Notes under the pieces: model-generated
What the model was told of the DNA's origin: nothing
What the model saw: the letters and a program-made list of their open reading frames with translations, nothing else
Database searches by the model: none
Shown here: positions 34,858 through 43,840 of the stretch, piece by piece
Numbering within the stretch: the first letter of the stretch is position 1
How the letters are laid out: every line of letters starts with the position of its first letter
Assembly (NCBI RefSeq): GCF_002797975.1
Contig: NZ_PGET01000001.1
Location: 3,975,501-4,039,500, forward strand
DNA length: 64,000 nt
Reading direction: 5' to 3'
Origin: [Clostridium] celerecrescens 18A
GTDB taxonomy: Bacteria; Bacillota; Clostridia; Lachnospirales; Lachnospiraceae
Translations under genes and position numbers: made by a program

Positions 34858-35760
34858 CTAATCATCCTCCTTTGTTATCAGCCGCAGATAGAACAATCCA
34901 ATGACGAAGAGGCAGGCAAACAGCACCATAGCCGCTGCAGAACCCAACGAAAATTCATATTTAGTAAATGACAGGCTGTAAGCGTATGTCCCCAGGACGT
35001 CCGTGGCGTTCAGCGGTCCGCCGCTTGTCATGATAAACATTAAATCAAACGCCTTAAAGGTATAGATAAATCCTAACATCAGCACTGCTAAAATAGAAGA
35101 CTTCATCAGCGGGAGTGTTATGTATCGGAAACGCTGAATTTTGTTCGCCCCATCCATGGAAGCACTCTCATAAACATCCTGTGAAATGCCAGTCAGGCCC
35201 GAGGTCAGTAGCAGCATATTAAATGGAATGCCGACCCAGCAGTTGACCGCGATAACCGCGGCAAGAGCTGTGCTTCCTCCCACCAGCCATTCCAACGGCT
35301 GCTGAATCAATCCGATCTTTAAGAACAGATCATTGATGACGCCCTCCGATACCCCGAATAAATTCTTTCCCAGCATGGCGGTGACAGACATCGGCATCAT
35401 ATATCCAACCAGAATTAATCCGCGAATCGGCCCCGACAGCGTAAATTGCTGGGAAAAGAACAGAGCAAACATGAATCCAATGGTGAACTGAATGACAAGA
35501 CAGAACACCGTAAAAATAAACGTATTTTTTAAGACCAGTAAAAATGTAGGATCGTGGAACAGTGTGATATAATTCAAAAATCCCACAAATTCAGAGGTTC
35601 CCTTCGCAAAATTCTTAACGTTCGTGTTTTTCAAACTCAGAATTACGTTATAGACAAGCGGATAGCCAAGAATCAACATGACGTAAAAAAATCCAGGCAG
35701 AATAAAACCAAAGCCCTCAAGCGTCTTCTTTTCGGCTATTGTCATCTTTTTTCTATTCAA
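34858..35760 (-). CDS. carbohydrate ABC transporter permease (MalF-type)
   Basis: 300 residues with six helices; first helix FGFILPGFFYVMLILGYPLV, EAA-loop YESASMDGANKIQRFRYITLPLM (about 197-219). It partners the MalG-type permease that follows almost without a gap. The start is a TTG nine bases after AAAGGAG; an internal ATG five codons on is the alternative. Confidence 0.93.
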   Translation of the reverse strand: MNRKKMTIAEKKTLEGFGFILPGFFYVMLILGYPLVYNVILSLKNTNVKNFAKGTSEFVGFLNYITLFHDPTFLLVLKNTFIFTVFCLVIQFTIGFMFALFFSQQFTLSGPIRGLILVGYMMPMSVTAMLGKNLFGVSEGVINDLFLKIGLIQQPLEWLVGGSTALAAVIAVNCWVGIPFNMLLLTSGLTGISQDVYESASMDGANKIQRFRYITLPLMKSSILAVLMLGFIYTFKAFDLMFIMTSGGPLNATDVLGTYAYSLSFTKYEFSLGSAAAMVLFACLFVIGLFYLRLITKEDD

Positions 35761-35850
35761 GACCGCACACTCCTTTCTCTCAAACTTTTATGCCATTTTC
35801 ATACAGGGGGCGCAGCAACGCCCCCTGTAACGATCATTTGCTGCTGACTC

Positions 35851-37191
35851 CTATTTTGCAATAGGGACGTCAGCCAGAATTGGATCCACGATTCCTGCGG
35901 CCTGGGCCATAGCCTCCGTGCCCGTCTTCTCTCCCAGAAGCACGGACTGCTCAGCCGTATAGATCGCTTCTGATATGGTCGGCCAGGACTCGTGAGGGCC
36001 TCGCGCTACCGCATAATCCATGGATTCATTGAATACCGCATAACGGGCGTCCTCCGTCCAGAAATCCTTCAGCTTAGTGGCGTCGCCCCTTACTGGCAGC
36101 TTGCCGGCAATCTCGCACCAGTCCGCGTTATTTTCCGCAGTCATCATATATTTTAAAAACTCCACGCACTCCTCTTTGGCTTCTGTACCGGTACATACGC
36201 CAAAATTCTCGCCGCCGATAACCGAGGCGTTCTGCTTGCCCTTAGGAAGCATGGCGTACTGGTAATTACAGTCCAGCTTTACATCACCACTATCAAACTG
36301 AGCAATCTGCCAGGTACCGGACTCCAGCATCGCAGCTTTTCCCGCCGCAAAGGCGTTCAGCGCGTCCCCCTGTCCCCAGTTTACGACTTCCTTACTCATC
36401 AATCCTTCATTCACAAGCTTTGCGAGAAAATCAAGGGATTCGGCCGCCTCCGGGGAAGTGAGGGTCGTCACGTCTGCGCCCGCCGCATAGAGCCAGGGGA
36501 TATACTGGAAGGTTCCCTCCTCATTGCCAACCGCACACATTGCAAATCCATATACGGAATCCGCCGGATTTGTAGTCGCTTTACACACCTCATAGAACTC
36601 GTCCCAGGTGGTCGGAGGCTCCTTAATCCCCGCAGCATTTAAGATATCCATATTGCAAAGCAGCGCCAGACAGTTGGAATTATTGGGAATACCGTGCAGC
36701 CTTCCTTCCGAATCCCGGCAGCTGTTTAGAGGACCCTCATAAAACTGGTCTAAATCTCCCCAGGCCTTCAATTCATCGTCGATATCTTCAAAAACTCCCA
36801 GAGATATATAAGAAGCCATGTCTGGAGAATCTACCATACCGATATCCGGGAGTTCCCCTGATACCGCGCCGATCGTGTACTGGTTCATCAGCTCATCCCG
36901 GGATACATACGTACATGTAATGTGGACATCATCCTGCAACTCGTTATATTTATCCGCAACCTTTTCCAAAGCTGCTGCCTCATGTTCGAAATAATGCCAG
37001 ATGGATATCTCTTTTCGGTCTCCACTGCCTTTCGTTTCTGCCTTTGCCTGCTCCGTACTTTTTCCTCCTGAAGCCGCGCTTGTCACGCCGTCGCTGCTGT
37101 TACTGCTTTTGCTGCCACATCCAACCAGCACTGCTGCTGCCAGTAATCCAGTTGTCAAAGCCGCTGCCAACTTTCCCCAACCTGTTGTCAT
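35851..37191 (-). CDS. carbohydrate ABC transporter substrate-binding lipoprotein
   Basis: 446 residues; family 1 (MalE-like) extracellular binding protein. Signal peptide with lipobox LVGC (Cys about 25), then a Ser/Gly/Lys-rich linker to about 58 and the two-lobe domain (ISIWHYFEHEAAALEKVADK onward). First gene of the transporter/GH31 operon, with a strong GGAGG. The GH31 partners point to a xylose-containing oligosaccharide, for example from xyloglucan, which is inference. Confidence 0.94.
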   Translation of the reverse strand: MTTGWGKLAAALTTGLLAAAVLVGCGSKSSNSSDGVTSAASGGKSTEQAKAETKGSGDRKEISIWHYFEHEAAALEKVADKYNELQDDVHITCTYVSRDELMNQYTIGAVSGELPDIGMVDSPDMASYISLGVFEDIDDELKAWGDLDQFYEGPLNSCRDSEGRLHGIPNNSNCLALLCNMDILNAAGIKEPPTTWDEFYEVCKATTNPADSVYGFAMCAVGNEEGTFQYIPWLYAAGADVTTLTSPEAAESLDFLAKLVNEGLMSKEVVNWGQGDALNAFAAGKAAMLESGTWQIAQFDSGDVKLDCNYQYAMLPKGKQNASVIGGENFGVCTGTEAKEECVEFLKYMMTAENNADWCEIAGKLPVRGDATKLKDFWTEDARYAVFNESMDYAVARGPHESWPTISEAIYTAEQSVLLGEKTGTEAMAQAAGIVDPILADVPIAK

Positions 37192-37250
37192 ATCTTATTT
37201 CCTCCTTTTTCTGCCGCCGGACGACTCCGGAATGCTTTTTTTGACCGTCA

Positions 37251-37329
37251 TTTAAGATATGACCATTATAAACAATCCCCCCAAAAAAATTAACCGATAT
37301 CTTTAAGATACGGCCCTATTTTTAAGATA
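37251..37329 (-). promoter_or_regulatory. operon control region with three TTTAAGATA repeats
   Basis: TTTAAGATA occurs at 37251-37259, 37302-37310 and 37321-37329 (starts 51 and 19 bp apart, near whole helical turns). On the minus strand a TATAAT -10 lies at 37265-37270 and the expected -35 (37288-37293) is a poor TTAATT, with the 19-bp-spaced pair just upstream. This is the geometry of an AraC-type activator (the YesN-like regulator) working on a weak promoter of the binding-protein operon. Confidence 0.65.
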
Positions 37330-37386
37330 AAATTTTAATATTTTAGCATGATTTTAATATAACTTTCTCCTAATTTGCCCCATAAA

Positions 37387-37419
37387 TCAGAAAATGGATC
37401 CCCTGAATCAGGAATCCAT
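37387..37419 (-). terminator. probable terminator after the response regulator
   Basis: Minus-strand stem ATGGAT-CCTGA / TCAGG-ATCCAT with a small internal loop (37394-37419) followed by TTTTCTG. Moderate stem, short U-tract. Confidence 0.45.
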
Positions 37420-37436
37420 CTCCTCTCCTTGCACTG

Positions 37437-38171
37437 CTATCTTCTGTTTTCACGAATATATTCCCCTACGCTCATCCCTGTAGCGTTCTTAAAAACCCGG
37501 TTATAATACTTCTCATCTACAAATCCTACTTTAAAAGGCACTTCCTCTCTCGGAATGTCACTGTGGAGATAGAGGGATTTTGCTATCTCAATACGGTAAT
37601 TTCTCAGAAAATGTACGAAAGATTCTCCCATATTTTTGCTGAACAGCCCTGAAAAATATTCCGGGCTGATCCCCAAATCATTTGCCATATCCTTCTGGTT
37701 CACGGGTGTCGAATACTCATTTTCAATCTTTCGCAATGCCTTTAAGATAATCGGATGGACTTCCGGATAACACTCAGACAGACTTACCTTGCAGTTATCC
37801 TGTTCCCCTCTGTCGCGGACAGCGTCGAGGGCCTTTCGGATGTCTTCCATTATCAGAGGTTTTACCAGATACTCCGATACGCCGCACGTAATCGCCTGTC
37901 TTGCATATTCAAATTCCTCATAGGCGCTGATAATCACAAATTTTGTATCCATCCCCAGTTTCCGCACTTCTTTAATCAGTGTGAGTCCGTCCATAAACGG
38001 CATCTTAATGTCCGTAAATACTGCATCTGGTTTCACAGTCTTAATCAGCTCCAGAGCACTTCTTCCGTTAGCTGCCTCTGCCACGATCTCATCTTCCTGG
38101 GAAATAGATAAGATAATATTCTTCAGTCCCCGTCTCGCCCGCTGTTCATCCTCAACAATCATCAGCTTCAT
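37437..38171 (-). CDS. YesN-type response regulator (receiver plus AraC helix-turn-helix)
   Basis: 244 residues. The receiver domain has acidic pocket EDE (7-9), phospho-acceptor Asp54 in VFTDIKMPFMDG and Lys104 in YLVKPL; an AraC-type double helix-turn-helix fills about 140-240 (MANDLGISPEYFSGLFSKNM, YYNRVFKNATGMSVGEYIRE). It should activate the adjacent xyloside operon when phosphorylated by the YesM-type kinase. It starts 27 bp after the kinase stop behind GGGAGG. It is shorter than many YesN proteins because the linker between domains is brief. Confidence 0.94.
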   Translation of the reverse strand: MKLMIVEDEQRARRGLKNIILSISQEDEIVAEAANGRSALELIKTVKPDAVFTDIKMPFMDGLTLIKEVRKLGMDTKFVIISAYEEFEYARQAITCGVSEYLVKPLIMEDIRKALDAVRDRGEQDNCKVSLSECYPEVHPIILKALRKIENEYSTPVNQKDMANDLGISPEYFSGLFSKNMGESFVHFLRNYRIEIAKSLYLHSDIPREEVPFKVGFVDEKYYNRVFKNATGMSVGEYIRENRR

Positions 38172-38198
38172 GGCAATATACCTCCCCGCTTTTGCCTG

Positions 38199-40004
38199 TT
38201 ACCTTTTTACTTCAGGGATAAAGAACCGGAACTCAGTCCCCTCCCCTTCTGCCGAAGTGACTTCCAGCAAAATCCCGGCCCCATAGAACAGACGCATTCT
38301 GGCGGCCACATTCCGTATCCCGATTCCGATATCCTTCATCTCTACCCCTTCTTCCCCCGTCAGGACTTTCCGAATCCGCTCCAACTTATCCGGAGAGATA
38401 CCGCAGCCATTATCCCTGATGGAAACAGTCAGCCGCTCCCCCTCTTTTCGGGCCTGAATGGACAGCGTCCCGCCGCTCTCTCTGCCTTCAAACCCGTGTA
38501 GGATGGCATTTTCCACAAATGGCTGAAGCATCAGCTTGCAGCAGCTCCAGTTGACACATTCTTCCGGAAACTCCACCTCATAATCAAAGACATCCTCAAG
38601 ACGCGCCTTCTGCAGGAACAAATATTGCTCAATCCAAGCAAATTCCTGGTACATGTATACATTCTGGCACTTCTGGTCAAATGTGTAACGCAGAATATTT
38701 GACAGCTTCTTTATCAGTTCTGAGACCTTAAAATTGCCGCACTCCATAGCCTCATAGTTGATTGTCCCTAGGGTATTGCACAGAAAATGAGCGTTGATCT
38801 GAGTCTCCAGGGCTTCCCGCTCCGCCTGATGCTGCCGTTCCATTGCTGTTATGCACAACTGATAATTTTTCTCCACCTCTTTTTCCTGCTTTACCAGCTT
38901 GTCTATCATATCGTTGTATCCTATGGCCAATTGCCAGATTTCGTGTTCGCCTTCCACAACAACCTTGTTGCATAACTTTTCACTGCCAGAGGCGGTCAGC
39001 TCCATAGCAGTCTCAATACTGCGCAGCGGCTTATTCACTTTTCCGATAATCATATAAAATATCCCAGCCACCACAAGAAGAAGAAAGACATAAACTCCCA
39101 TCCCCTGAGCAATAATTCCCATCACACTTCTGTCTAACTGATCCTTATCAAGGGAAACGTGCAGCTGCCAGTTCACCTTTTCCAGAGGTTTGTCCATGAT
39201 AAACAGCATTCCGTCCTCCCGATACACCGACTCAGGTTTTCCCGTATATTCTGGATTGGAGTGGCAGATGATCCTTCCTCCCTCTTCCGTCACGTATGCC
39301 TGCGAGTATGTCCCCTCCTCCCCTGATAAAATATCCATAAAGGGCTGAAGCATATCGAGCCGAAAGGTCACGCAGAGCATCCCGTGCATCTTGGAAAAAC
39401 TGTTCTCCTTACCAACAATCGGATAGAAAATATGGAATACCGGTTCTTCGTTCGTCGGGTGACTGCCATGTTCCGTACTCACCAGATACTTAGGCACTAT
39501 GCTGTCATTGGCCCGCTCATAGAGCTTCTTATACATCTCCTTTAAAAAACCGGAGTCCTTCGGCCTCCACATGATGGCATCAATCTGATACAGACGGTCA
39601 TACTGATAGACTTCCCCCTCTTCCGAAGCAACGGAAATATTAATCACATTCTTGGAATAATTGGCCATGGTTGCAAAGGTTGCTTTCAGTATCATGAAAT
39701 CCCGTTCCGGGTCTTCCCGTGTCCCCGTCAGCCTGCCGGCCAGATCATAAACAGCCGGGGCAACGGCAATCTGAACCCCCATATTGATATATTCCATCAT
39801 AGTATAGTCAATATTCATCTGCATAGCGTCCAGCACAGCAGATTCCATCAGATGGTTCTTTTTCACCAGGAAATTCTCATAAGCCTTTCTCATATAGACC
39901 TGATAACAAAAAATAATCATCACCAGGGACATCATAAAAATTAAGCTTATCTGAATCCAGATATGGGTTCTTAAATAGTGCAAAAATAGTTTTATTCTGC
40001 TCAT
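38199..40004 (-). CDS. YesM-type sensor histidine kinase
   Basis: 601 residues: membrane helix 15-35, an extracytoplasmic sensor to about 296, a second helix (about 297-320), HAMP, then a His_kinase (LytS-like) domain with the phosphorylated His in QINAHFLCNTLG (about 403) and a GHKL ATPase (LQPFVENAILHGFE; NGCGISPDKL; GIGIRNVAARM). It senses an extracellular sugar or transporter state and signals to the response regulator downstream. The usual QINPHFLYNTL has become QINAHFLCNTL, with the His kept. A consensus promoter lies about 80 bp upstream. Confidence 0.94.
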   Translation of the reverse strand: MSRIKLFLHYLRTHIWIQISLIFMMSLVMIIFCYQVYMRKAYENFLVKKNHLMESAVLDAMQMNIDYTMMEYINMGVQIAVAPAVYDLAGRLTGTREDPERDFMILKATFATMANYSKNVINISVASEEGEVYQYDRLYQIDAIMWRPKDSGFLKEMYKKLYERANDSIVPKYLVSTEHGSHPTNEEPVFHIFYPIVGKENSFSKMHGMLCVTFRLDMLQPFMDILSGEEGTYSQAYVTEEGGRIICHSNPEYTGKPESVYREDGMLFIMDKPLEKVNWQLHVSLDKDQLDRSVMGIIAQGMGVYVFLLLVVAGIFYMIIGKVNKPLRSIETAMELTASGSEKLCNKVVVEGEHEIWQLAIGYNDMIDKLVKQEKEVEKNYQLCITAMERQHQAEREALETQINAHFLCNTLGTINYEAMECGNFKVSELIKKLSNILRYTFDQKCQNVYMYQEFAWIEQYLFLQKARLEDVFDYEVEFPEECVNWSCCKLMLQPFVENAILHGFEGRESGGTLSIQARKEGERLTVSIRDNGCGISPDKLERIRKVLTGEEGVEMKDIGIGIRNVAARMRLFYGAGILLEVTSAEGEGTEFRFFIPEVKR

Positions 40005-40081
40005 CCGTACGATTACCCGTTTCCTTTTCTCCTTTTTCCAGGCTTGTCGATTTTTTCATATCTCAAGGGACGTCTGCCTAA

Positions 40082-40111
40082 ATTATAGGTCTGCCGGCCC
40101 GCGGTTGTCAA
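40082..40111 (-). promoter_or_regulatory. consensus sigma-A promoter of the kinase/regulator pair
   Basis: On the minus strand TTGACA (40106-40111), an 18-bp GC-rich spacer and TATAAT (40082-40087), followed by the kinase start 77 bp on. It lies directly beside the IS66 relic. Confidence 0.85.
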
Positions 40112-40119
40112 TACAGGCA

Positions 40120-40589
40120 TATTCTGCCAGAGAACCAATTTATGCAAGACGTATATCACATACAGGTAAAGATCTGGATTTCCTATTTCCAAGTCTGATG
40201 ATGACAGCGGTTGATGAGCGAAATTGGCAGTTGTATGCGGAACTTTAGCAAACATAGAAGGCTGGGAGGTAACTGTTGAAACTTTATCTTTTTCTGCAAG
40301 AATTGCATCAAACGCTTCACGCTTGTTCTTGCAAATCCAGTAATAATAGGATTTTCTACCGTCAGCATGAGCGGTTCACCAATCAGATACTTTCTGATTG
40401 CTTGCCATGCATTCCTGAATCCGTTCAATCCAAAGGCTGAGTTTCTGGGAATCAGCTGCTACAGTTAAGTGAACCATAGATAAACCTCCAATCCCTTAAG
40501 GTACTTAAGTTCCTTAAGACTTTTAGAATTAGAAACATTATCTCATAAATAAAAGTAAAAAAATATACACCAACATATTTGACGCTTAC
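40120..40589 (-). mobile_element. truncated IS66-family element with broken orfA
   Basis: The terminal sequence GTAAGCGTC on the minus strand (40581-40589) is the usual IS66 end. Then, 110 bp in, an ATG (40477) opens MVHLTVAADSQKLSLWIERI and QECMASNQKVSDW-stop, then GRKSYYYWICKNKREAFDAI, the small IS66 orfA (TnpA) pattern in which the stop at 40376-40378 replaces the Cys of xWCxx. A further frame change precedes TAVIIRLGN. The rest of the element (orfB and the large transposase) and the other end are missing. The left limit given is approximate. Confidence 0.65.
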
Positions 40590-41193
40590 TATTCAATAAT
40601 ATAAACCGAACTATTCCATTCGTTTCTCTGAAAAAAATGAGAACATGCTTTCTGTTCGGCTTTATGCGGTAAAAAAAGAACTCCTTACGGACTGGACTTA
40701 ATTTCCAATCCGCAGAGGTTTTATGCACTACCCATAATGAATAAATAAATTAATAGCAAATCTGTATCTATACAATTCAGTCTTACAATTTTGAATGGTA
40801 GTTCAGGCAGTTCAAAAATTGACATTAATATTATAGTTACCCGAACTGCATTGTCATTCTGAAAAATAGAAATTATACATATGAAGTATACAAATTTTCG
40901 AGCCTCCTATAATTAATTATTAGAAAATATGATTGCACCAATTTGCACCAACTTTTTTATAATAGCAAAAGTCCCTCAAACCCTTATAAGGTTTGAAGGA
41001 CTTTCTGAGAGAGGAGACAACTAGATTTGAACTGGAGATCGCTCAAAAAACGTAGGAAAAAGGAGGGTTTGGCGTGCCGGGATGGATTTGCGCAAGCGGG
41101 GGGCAAACAAAACTCAAAGTCTATTAATGTAATTTAATTCATTCATTTCTTTTAGTTAATATCATTATTAATAAAAAGATCTATGTATCGTAC
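40590..41193. other. gene-free spacer with att-like repeats at the island edge
   Basis: No credible gene in about 600 bases. Two copies of TTGCACCAA lie ten bases apart (40933-40941 and 40943-40951), followed by a hairpin and then CTAGATTTGAACTGGAGATC (41021 on), which looks like the end of a tRNA T-arm read backwards but has no full tRNA around it. Such groupings often mark the attachment site of an integrated element; here the integrase itself is absent. This is suggestive only. Confidence 0.35.
40968..41004. terminator. strong hairpin, probable terminator
   Basis: AAAGTCC-C-TCAAACC pairs with GGTTTGA-A-GGACTTT over 14 pairs with one mismatch and a 7-base loop; A and T runs lie on both sides. 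No gene is directly attached, and it may belong to a lost integrase. Confidence 0.6.
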
Positions 41194-42129
41194 TCATGTA
41201 AAAAGCGATGTTTCCAAATAAAAAGGATAGTATCGATAAATTTTAGCAATCTGATTTATATGATCTTCATTAAGCCCAGGAATTTTTATTGCTGATAAAT
41301 CATCACAAGGTAACTGTTCAAATATCTTTATTGCTTCTTTATATGTTAGTGGTGGAATTACTAGACTAAAGGCATCTGTACCTCGATCTTTTCTTACAAA
41401 ATCTAGATGAGAAAAGTCTAATTTATTAAAACTACTCATATCATCTTCGTTCAAAATAATCCCACCAATGGTAGTCATTTCACAGCCATCTTTATAAATA
41501 AAATCCACTAATTGCACGTATGACATCCCGCCTCTTAATGACACAGCGTTATCAATAGTATTATTTATTGGCTTACATTGTGTTTGATGTTTATTCTTAT
41601 TGTTAAAATCACGGCTACTGAGACTGAACGGATAATACTCTTCCAGTTTATCCTTAAAAAAAGGTTCTCTGTTACTGGCATTCCTTGGCCACTCTGAGTT
41701 GAAAGAGATAAAAAACATACTTCCAGTTGAAACTTTGGAAATAATAGTTTCAATATCTTCCAACATAAATTTTGAAAGTGGACTATCATAATCTAACCAA
41801 ATAATGGAACGTATTTTCTGTATCCAATCAAGTTTAGGTAGCACATCACTAGAAAGTCCATACTCCATATTTATGCAATTTAGCGGTTTATTAAACTCAT
41901 ATTTCTCCTTATTATCTATGTCAGCTTCAATGCTTATCATCTTTTGGAAGCCAAACTCGCGATGAAACAATAAAAAATCTGCAAAATATTTTGCCCCCAT
42001 ACCGATATATTGGAACTCATGTAGATTAAAGATTCTATTTACACTACTAAAAAGTTGACAAAACATTCGTCTTTCAATTGATTTTTGTTGTCGTATATAA
42101 TAATTAATTTTCATGTCTGTATCAGGCAT
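41194..42129 (-). CDS. methyltransferase-like protein paired with a GHKL ATPase
   Basis: 311 residues. YIGMGAKYFADFLLFHRE (41-58) resembles SAM-binding motif I of Rossmann methyltransferases, MISIEAD (64-70) the acidic end of strand 2, and WLDYDSPL (111-118) the motif IV region. I recall similar proteins as 'putative O-methyltransferase' beside HSP90-like ATPases in defence loci; activity is unproven and the canonical GxGxG is incomplete (GMGAKYF). The start at 42129 has GGAGG nine bases upstream; an ATG at 42162 has none. It follows the ATPase gene by 39 bp, so both are one operon. Low GC and a place at the island edge suggest transfer. Confidence 0.7.
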   Translation of the reverse strand: MPDTDMKINYYIRQQKSIERRMFCQLFSSVNRIFNLHEFQYIGMGAKYFADFLLFHREFGFQKMISIEADIDNKEKYEFNKPLNCINMEYGLSSDVLPKLDWIQKIRSIIWLDYDSPLSKFMLEDIETIISKVSTGSMFFISFNSEWPRNASNREPFFKDKLEEYYPFSLSSRDFNNKNKHQTQCKPINNTIDNAVSLRGGMSYVQLVDFIYKDGCEMTTIGGIILNEDDMSSFNKLDFSHLDFVRKDRGTDAFSLVIPPLTYKEAIKIFEQLPCDDLSAIKIPGLNEDHINQIAKIYRYYPFYLETSLFT

Positions 42130-42168
42130 TTTAGATTTCCTCCATTTCAACGAAATACTCAAATGTCT

Positions 42169-43467
42169 TTAAGCCAACATCTTTATTATTTTGCTAACAT
42201 CTAAGGCTTTTTTTACCTTATCAACTAATTCCAGTTCAGCCTTATAGGAGATAGTTGTCATAGGAATTTTACTTGCTTCATTCTCAAATTGTCTTATATA
42301 TGGATCAATAAAAGAAATATTCGTTCTATTCGAGATTTCTGTCGCAGCATAATAGTGAATCTCCTTTGGAGTTTGTTTTTTCAAATCTTGCGTAATAGCA
42401 GTACGGATCTCCTCATCAAGTTTTGCTAGTTTTTTTAATTCAGCCGTTATTACTTTGAATGCATCTATCATGTGAGGACGAGTTTCTTTATAAATCATTG
42501 ATGAGCTATCTATTCCCGTTTTGGAAGTGTTCCATGGTAACATTTCTGGATATTTACTTGTAAAAAATACAAATCCTCTAAAGGTAGCATAATCATTATG
42601 ATATTTTATTCCTTCATTATCGCTATCATCTTTCCAGGTTGTCAACGATGTTTTGTCAGCAGATAATATTTCTCTATTATTACAATATACATACCAACCA
42701 GCTTTATCTGGATTAGTCTCTGTTGAAATACCTGCCAATATCATAACAGTTATATTATTCGAATCAAAAGTATACTTATATGGCATGACATTCCCGCCCA
42801 TAGCAATAGACAAAAATGAACCTTCAATTTTACTTCCATTAATTGTTATAGTTAAACCATTCTTAATTTCAGAATTTGTTTTACGTCGCACAGTGTTTAT
42901 AATTTCGTTAATAAATGCATTATAATGAAAGCTTTGAGAGATACCAGAAAATAATTTTGTAACTATAATCGTAGTTCCACATTCCTTTTCATCATAGTTG
43001 ACTGTATCGTCAGACGAAACAAGCGGAAAGTCCCATTCATCTTCTTTCATCCAGTCAGCGACATTCACTTTTAAAACAAACTCAGAATTTTTTGATTTAG
43101 AAGACACTTCAAACTCTTGCCCCATTTTAAACAATGCGCGCTTCATACCAATACCAAAGGTTCCCGTTGTTTCAACACGTTCTTCTTTATCTCTTGCTTC
43201 TTGCGGCTTCCCAAATACAAATGCATAATCAGTAGCAATTGCTAAATCAATTCCTCCGCAATTATCTTCTATTTTAAATGATTCTTGGTCAAAATTTACA
43301 TGAATGTAATAATCATTGTATTTTGATACCTTTTGTCTTTTTATTCCATCTATAGAATTATCTATAAGCTCAACTATTGCATCTGGTAGCAATATATCTC
43401 TAGTTATCATCGAAACAAAAAATTCTTTTGTAGGCCCAGCTTTCACTTTATTAATTTCACTCCTCAT
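42169..43467 (-). CDS. GHKL (HSP90/MutL/MORC-like) ATPase
   Basis: 432 residues with an N-terminal GHKL ATPase: N-box AIVELIDNSIDG (Glu33 as general base, Asn37 for magnesium), G1 box IEDNCGGID (67-74) and G2 box TGTFGIGMKRALFKMG (101-116). The C-terminal half (about 230-432) has no fold I recognise. MORC and MutL-like ATPases occur in bacterial defence and restriction loci, and this gene pairs with a methyltransferase-like partner next to a phosphorothioation system, so a role in defence is inferred. GGAGG lies ten bases before the ATG. Confidence 0.82.
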   Translation of the reverse strand: MRSEINKVKAGPTKEFFVSMITRDILLPDAIVELIDNSIDGIKRQKVSKYNDYYIHVNFDQESFKIEDNCGGIDLAIATDYAFVFGKPQEARDKEERVETTGTFGIGMKRALFKMGQEFEVSSKSKNSEFVLKVNVADWMKEDEWDFPLVSSDDTVNYDEKECGTTIIVTKLFSGISQSFHYNAFINEIINTVRRKTNSEIKNGLTITINGSKIEGSFLSIAMGGNVMPYKYTFDSNNITVMILAGISTETNPDKAGWYVYCNNREILSADKTSLTTWKDDSDNEGIKYHNDYATFRGFVFFTSKYPEMLPWNTSKTGIDSSSMIYKETRPHMIDAFKVITAELKKLAKLDEEIRTAITQDLKKQTPKEIHYYAATEISNRTNISFIDPYIRQFENEASKIPMTTISYKAELELVDKVKKALDVSKIIKMLA

Positions 43468-43594
43468 ATCATACTTTCCTCCTAGTTTATGTAAAATTAT
43501 ATAATATATACAAATTCCATATTAACATTGAATTTCGGATAAGCAATCTCTGATCTTTATCATAGCCTACACTCGTTAAATCGGGAGAATTAAA

Positions 43595-43765
43595 ATGAAA
43601 TTGAGTATTCCGGATACTATTGAACCAGCTGTCCGGCGAACGGGAGCCAGTACAAATAAGTATGATTTGGCTAAAATAAAGTTATTATTCAACATAAAAT
43701 TTGTAAAGGCTGCTTCGCACCGCAGAAGCGGCAAGGCCTTGACAAATTTCCTGTTTCATAATTGA
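43595..43765 (+). CDS. possible small protein, 56 residues
   Basis: ATG seven bases after GGGAG opens MKLSIPDTIEPAVRRTGAST and continues NKYDLAKIKLLFN to a stop after FLFHN. It is not in the main frame of any neighbour. It lies next to IS21-like end repeats and may be a transposon-borne small gene or fossil. I do not recognise it. Confidence 0.3.
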   Translation: MKLSIPDTIEPAVRRTGASTNKYDLAKIKLLFNIKFVKAASHRRSGKALTNFLFHN

Positions 43766-43787
43766 TAGTAATTAAGCCAAATTAAAG

Positions 43788-43840
43788 TGGCTCTTTACCG
43801 CCGGAACGGTGGCTCTCATTTTTCCGGAAGCATGGCTCTC
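43788..43840. repeat. three TGGCTCT repeats, IS21-end-like
   Basis: TGGCTCT(C) occurs at 43788, 43810 and 43833 with 22-23-bp spacing, each pair separated by a CCGGAA-containing spacer. Multiple short repeats of this kind are typical of IS21 termini. The rest of 43766-44010 is AT-rich and empty. Confidence 0.5.

Noticed and set aside
40543..40728. Minus-strand 61-codon frame at the IS66 end
   Set aside because: It crosses the IS66 terminal sequence, has no ribosome binding site and no family resemblance.
41021..41041. tRNA T-arm-like sequence considered as a tRNA gene
   Set aside because: No acceptor stem, D-arm or anticodon arm could be found around it; kept only as att-like remnant.
43788..43840. 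Regular 22-23-bp repeats considered as a small CRISPR
   Set aside because: The repeated core is only 7-8 bp and the intervening bases are alike; transposon-end repeats are a better fit.
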